Positions 5,154 through 5,699 of a DNA stretch of 5,699 bases are shown piece after piece. The position numbers and the translations under genes were made by a program. Positions within the stretch are counted from its first letter, which is position 1. Every line of letters starts with the position of its first letter. Source of the DNA: Hungatella sp. UBA5982 (lineage in GTDB: Bacteria > Bacillota > Clostridia > Lachnospirales > Lachnospiraceae); the NCBI GenBank assembly GCA_002429965.1, contig DJBG01000123.1, positions 14,531 through 20,229 on the forward strand, given 5' to 3'. The notes beneath the pieces are model-generated. The model saw only the letters and a list, made by a program, of their open reading frames with translations, was not told the origin of the DNA and did no database searches.

Positions 5154-5699
5154 TTATGATTTTATAACGTCTTTCATCGAATATAATCCCGGAGCTTTTC
5201 CTGCCAGGAATTTTGCCGCAGAAACCGCGCCTTTTGCAAAAATCGCTTTGGAATATGCGGTGTGATGGAAGGTGACGATCTCATCCTTTCCGGCAAATAT
5301 CACATCATGTTCTCCGACAATCGTTCCTCCGCGGACAGACTGGATCCCGATCTCTTTATTGTCTCTGGCTTTTCTTACCTGGCTTCTGTCATAAACATAA
5401 TGATATTCCTGCTCCATGGCCTCATTGATGGAATCTGCCAGAGCAAGGGCTGTTCCGCTTGGGGAATCCAGTTTTTTATTGTGGTGCTTTTCCAATATTT
5501 CAATATCAAATCCTGCGGCAGCTAGCACCTGTGCTGCCTCTTTTACCAGCTTCATGAGCAGGTTGACTCCAAGAGACATATTGGCGGACTTAAGGACCGC
5601 AACATGGTTGGAAGCCTCCTCAAGCATTTTCATCTGCTCGTCCGAAAGGCCGGTGGTACATACTACCACAGGTACTTTTTTCCTTATGCTGTAATCAAG
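5154..5699 (-). CDS. dapB: 4-hydroxy-tetrahydrodipicolinate reductase, C-terminal part (partial)
   Basis: DapB reduces the dehydrated form of 4-hydroxy-tetrahydrodipicolinate with NAD(P)H in the lysine and meso-diaminopimelate pathway, feeding protein and peptidoglycan synthesis. The frame stays open to the window edge, so 181 C-terminal residues are visible. The N-terminal Rossmann glycine motif, roughly 70 residues by family length, is outside. The GTG at 5667-5669 is internal and not the start, because upstream in-frame codons continue the family sequence (LDYSIRKKVP, then VVVCTTG). Visible landmarks in order are TTGLS, SANMSLGVNLL, the catalytic and substrate loop EKHHNKKLDSPSGTA with its paired histidines and lysine, RGGTIVGEHDVIFAG, and HTAYSKAIFAKGA near the C-terminus. 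The stop is TAA at 5154-5156. dapA often lies next to dapB in related genomes and might be just off the window. No intrinsic terminator follows before the lipoprotein gene. Confidence 0.96.
   Translation of the reverse strand, partial: LDYSIRKKVPVVVCTTGLSDEQMKMLEEASNHVAVLKSANMSLGVNLLMKLVKEAAQVLAAAGFDIEILEKHHNKKLDSPSGTALALADSINEAMEQEYHYVYDRSQVRKARDNKEIGIQSVRGGTIVGEHDVIFAGKDEIVTFHHTAYSKAIFAKGAVSAAKFLAGKAPGLYSMKDVIKS

Noticed and set aside
5262..5694. Plus-strand open frames opposite dapB
   Set aside because: They are antisense to conserved DapB motifs and have no supporting start signals.

Overview
The window looks like chromosomal housekeeping DNA from an anaerobic Firmicute, most likely a Lachnospiraceae / Clostridium cluster XIVa-type organism. 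This rests on moderate GC judged by eye (not computed), strong AGGAGG-type ribosome binding sites, the clostridial flavour of PurF, PurC and DapB, and a typical Gram-positive-style lipoprotein. The genus assignment is inference. Every gene I can support lies on the minus strand, so transcription runs from high to low coordinates.

In the direction of transcription, the window opens with the C-terminal two-thirds of dapB (5699-5154, cut by the window edge; lysine and diaminopimelate synthesis). Then comes a small threonine-rich lipoprotein of unknown function (5077-4766), closed by a clean bidirectional intrinsic terminator (4707-4748). A small single-pass membrane protein of unknown function (4559-4188) follows, probably from its own promoter.

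Next is a purine biosynthesis block. A near-consensus sigma-A promoter (4111-4139) drives purC (SAICAR synthetase, 4050-3334) and, after a 76-base gap, purF (glutamine PRPP amidotransferase of the 4Fe-4S, propeptide-processed type, 3257-1815). A 59-base imperfect palindrome sits just after purF (1742-1800), followed by purB (adenylosuccinate lyase, 1677-247). The three enzymes catalyse the first committed step (PurF), the SAICAR step (PurC), and both lyase steps (PurB, on SAICAR and on adenylosuccinate). PurC and PurB therefore act consecutively. The other pur genes are not in the window.

The window ends with the first 53 codons of a LysR-family regulator (159-1), which continues beyond base 1.

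I see no tRNA, rRNA, CRISPR array, insertion sequence, phage gene or defence system, and no obvious new multi-gene system. The points most worth a second look are the purF-purB palindrome, which may be a copy of a dispersed repeat; the strikingly eukaryote-like adenylosuccinate lyase; and the two small surface or membrane proteins without recognisable families.
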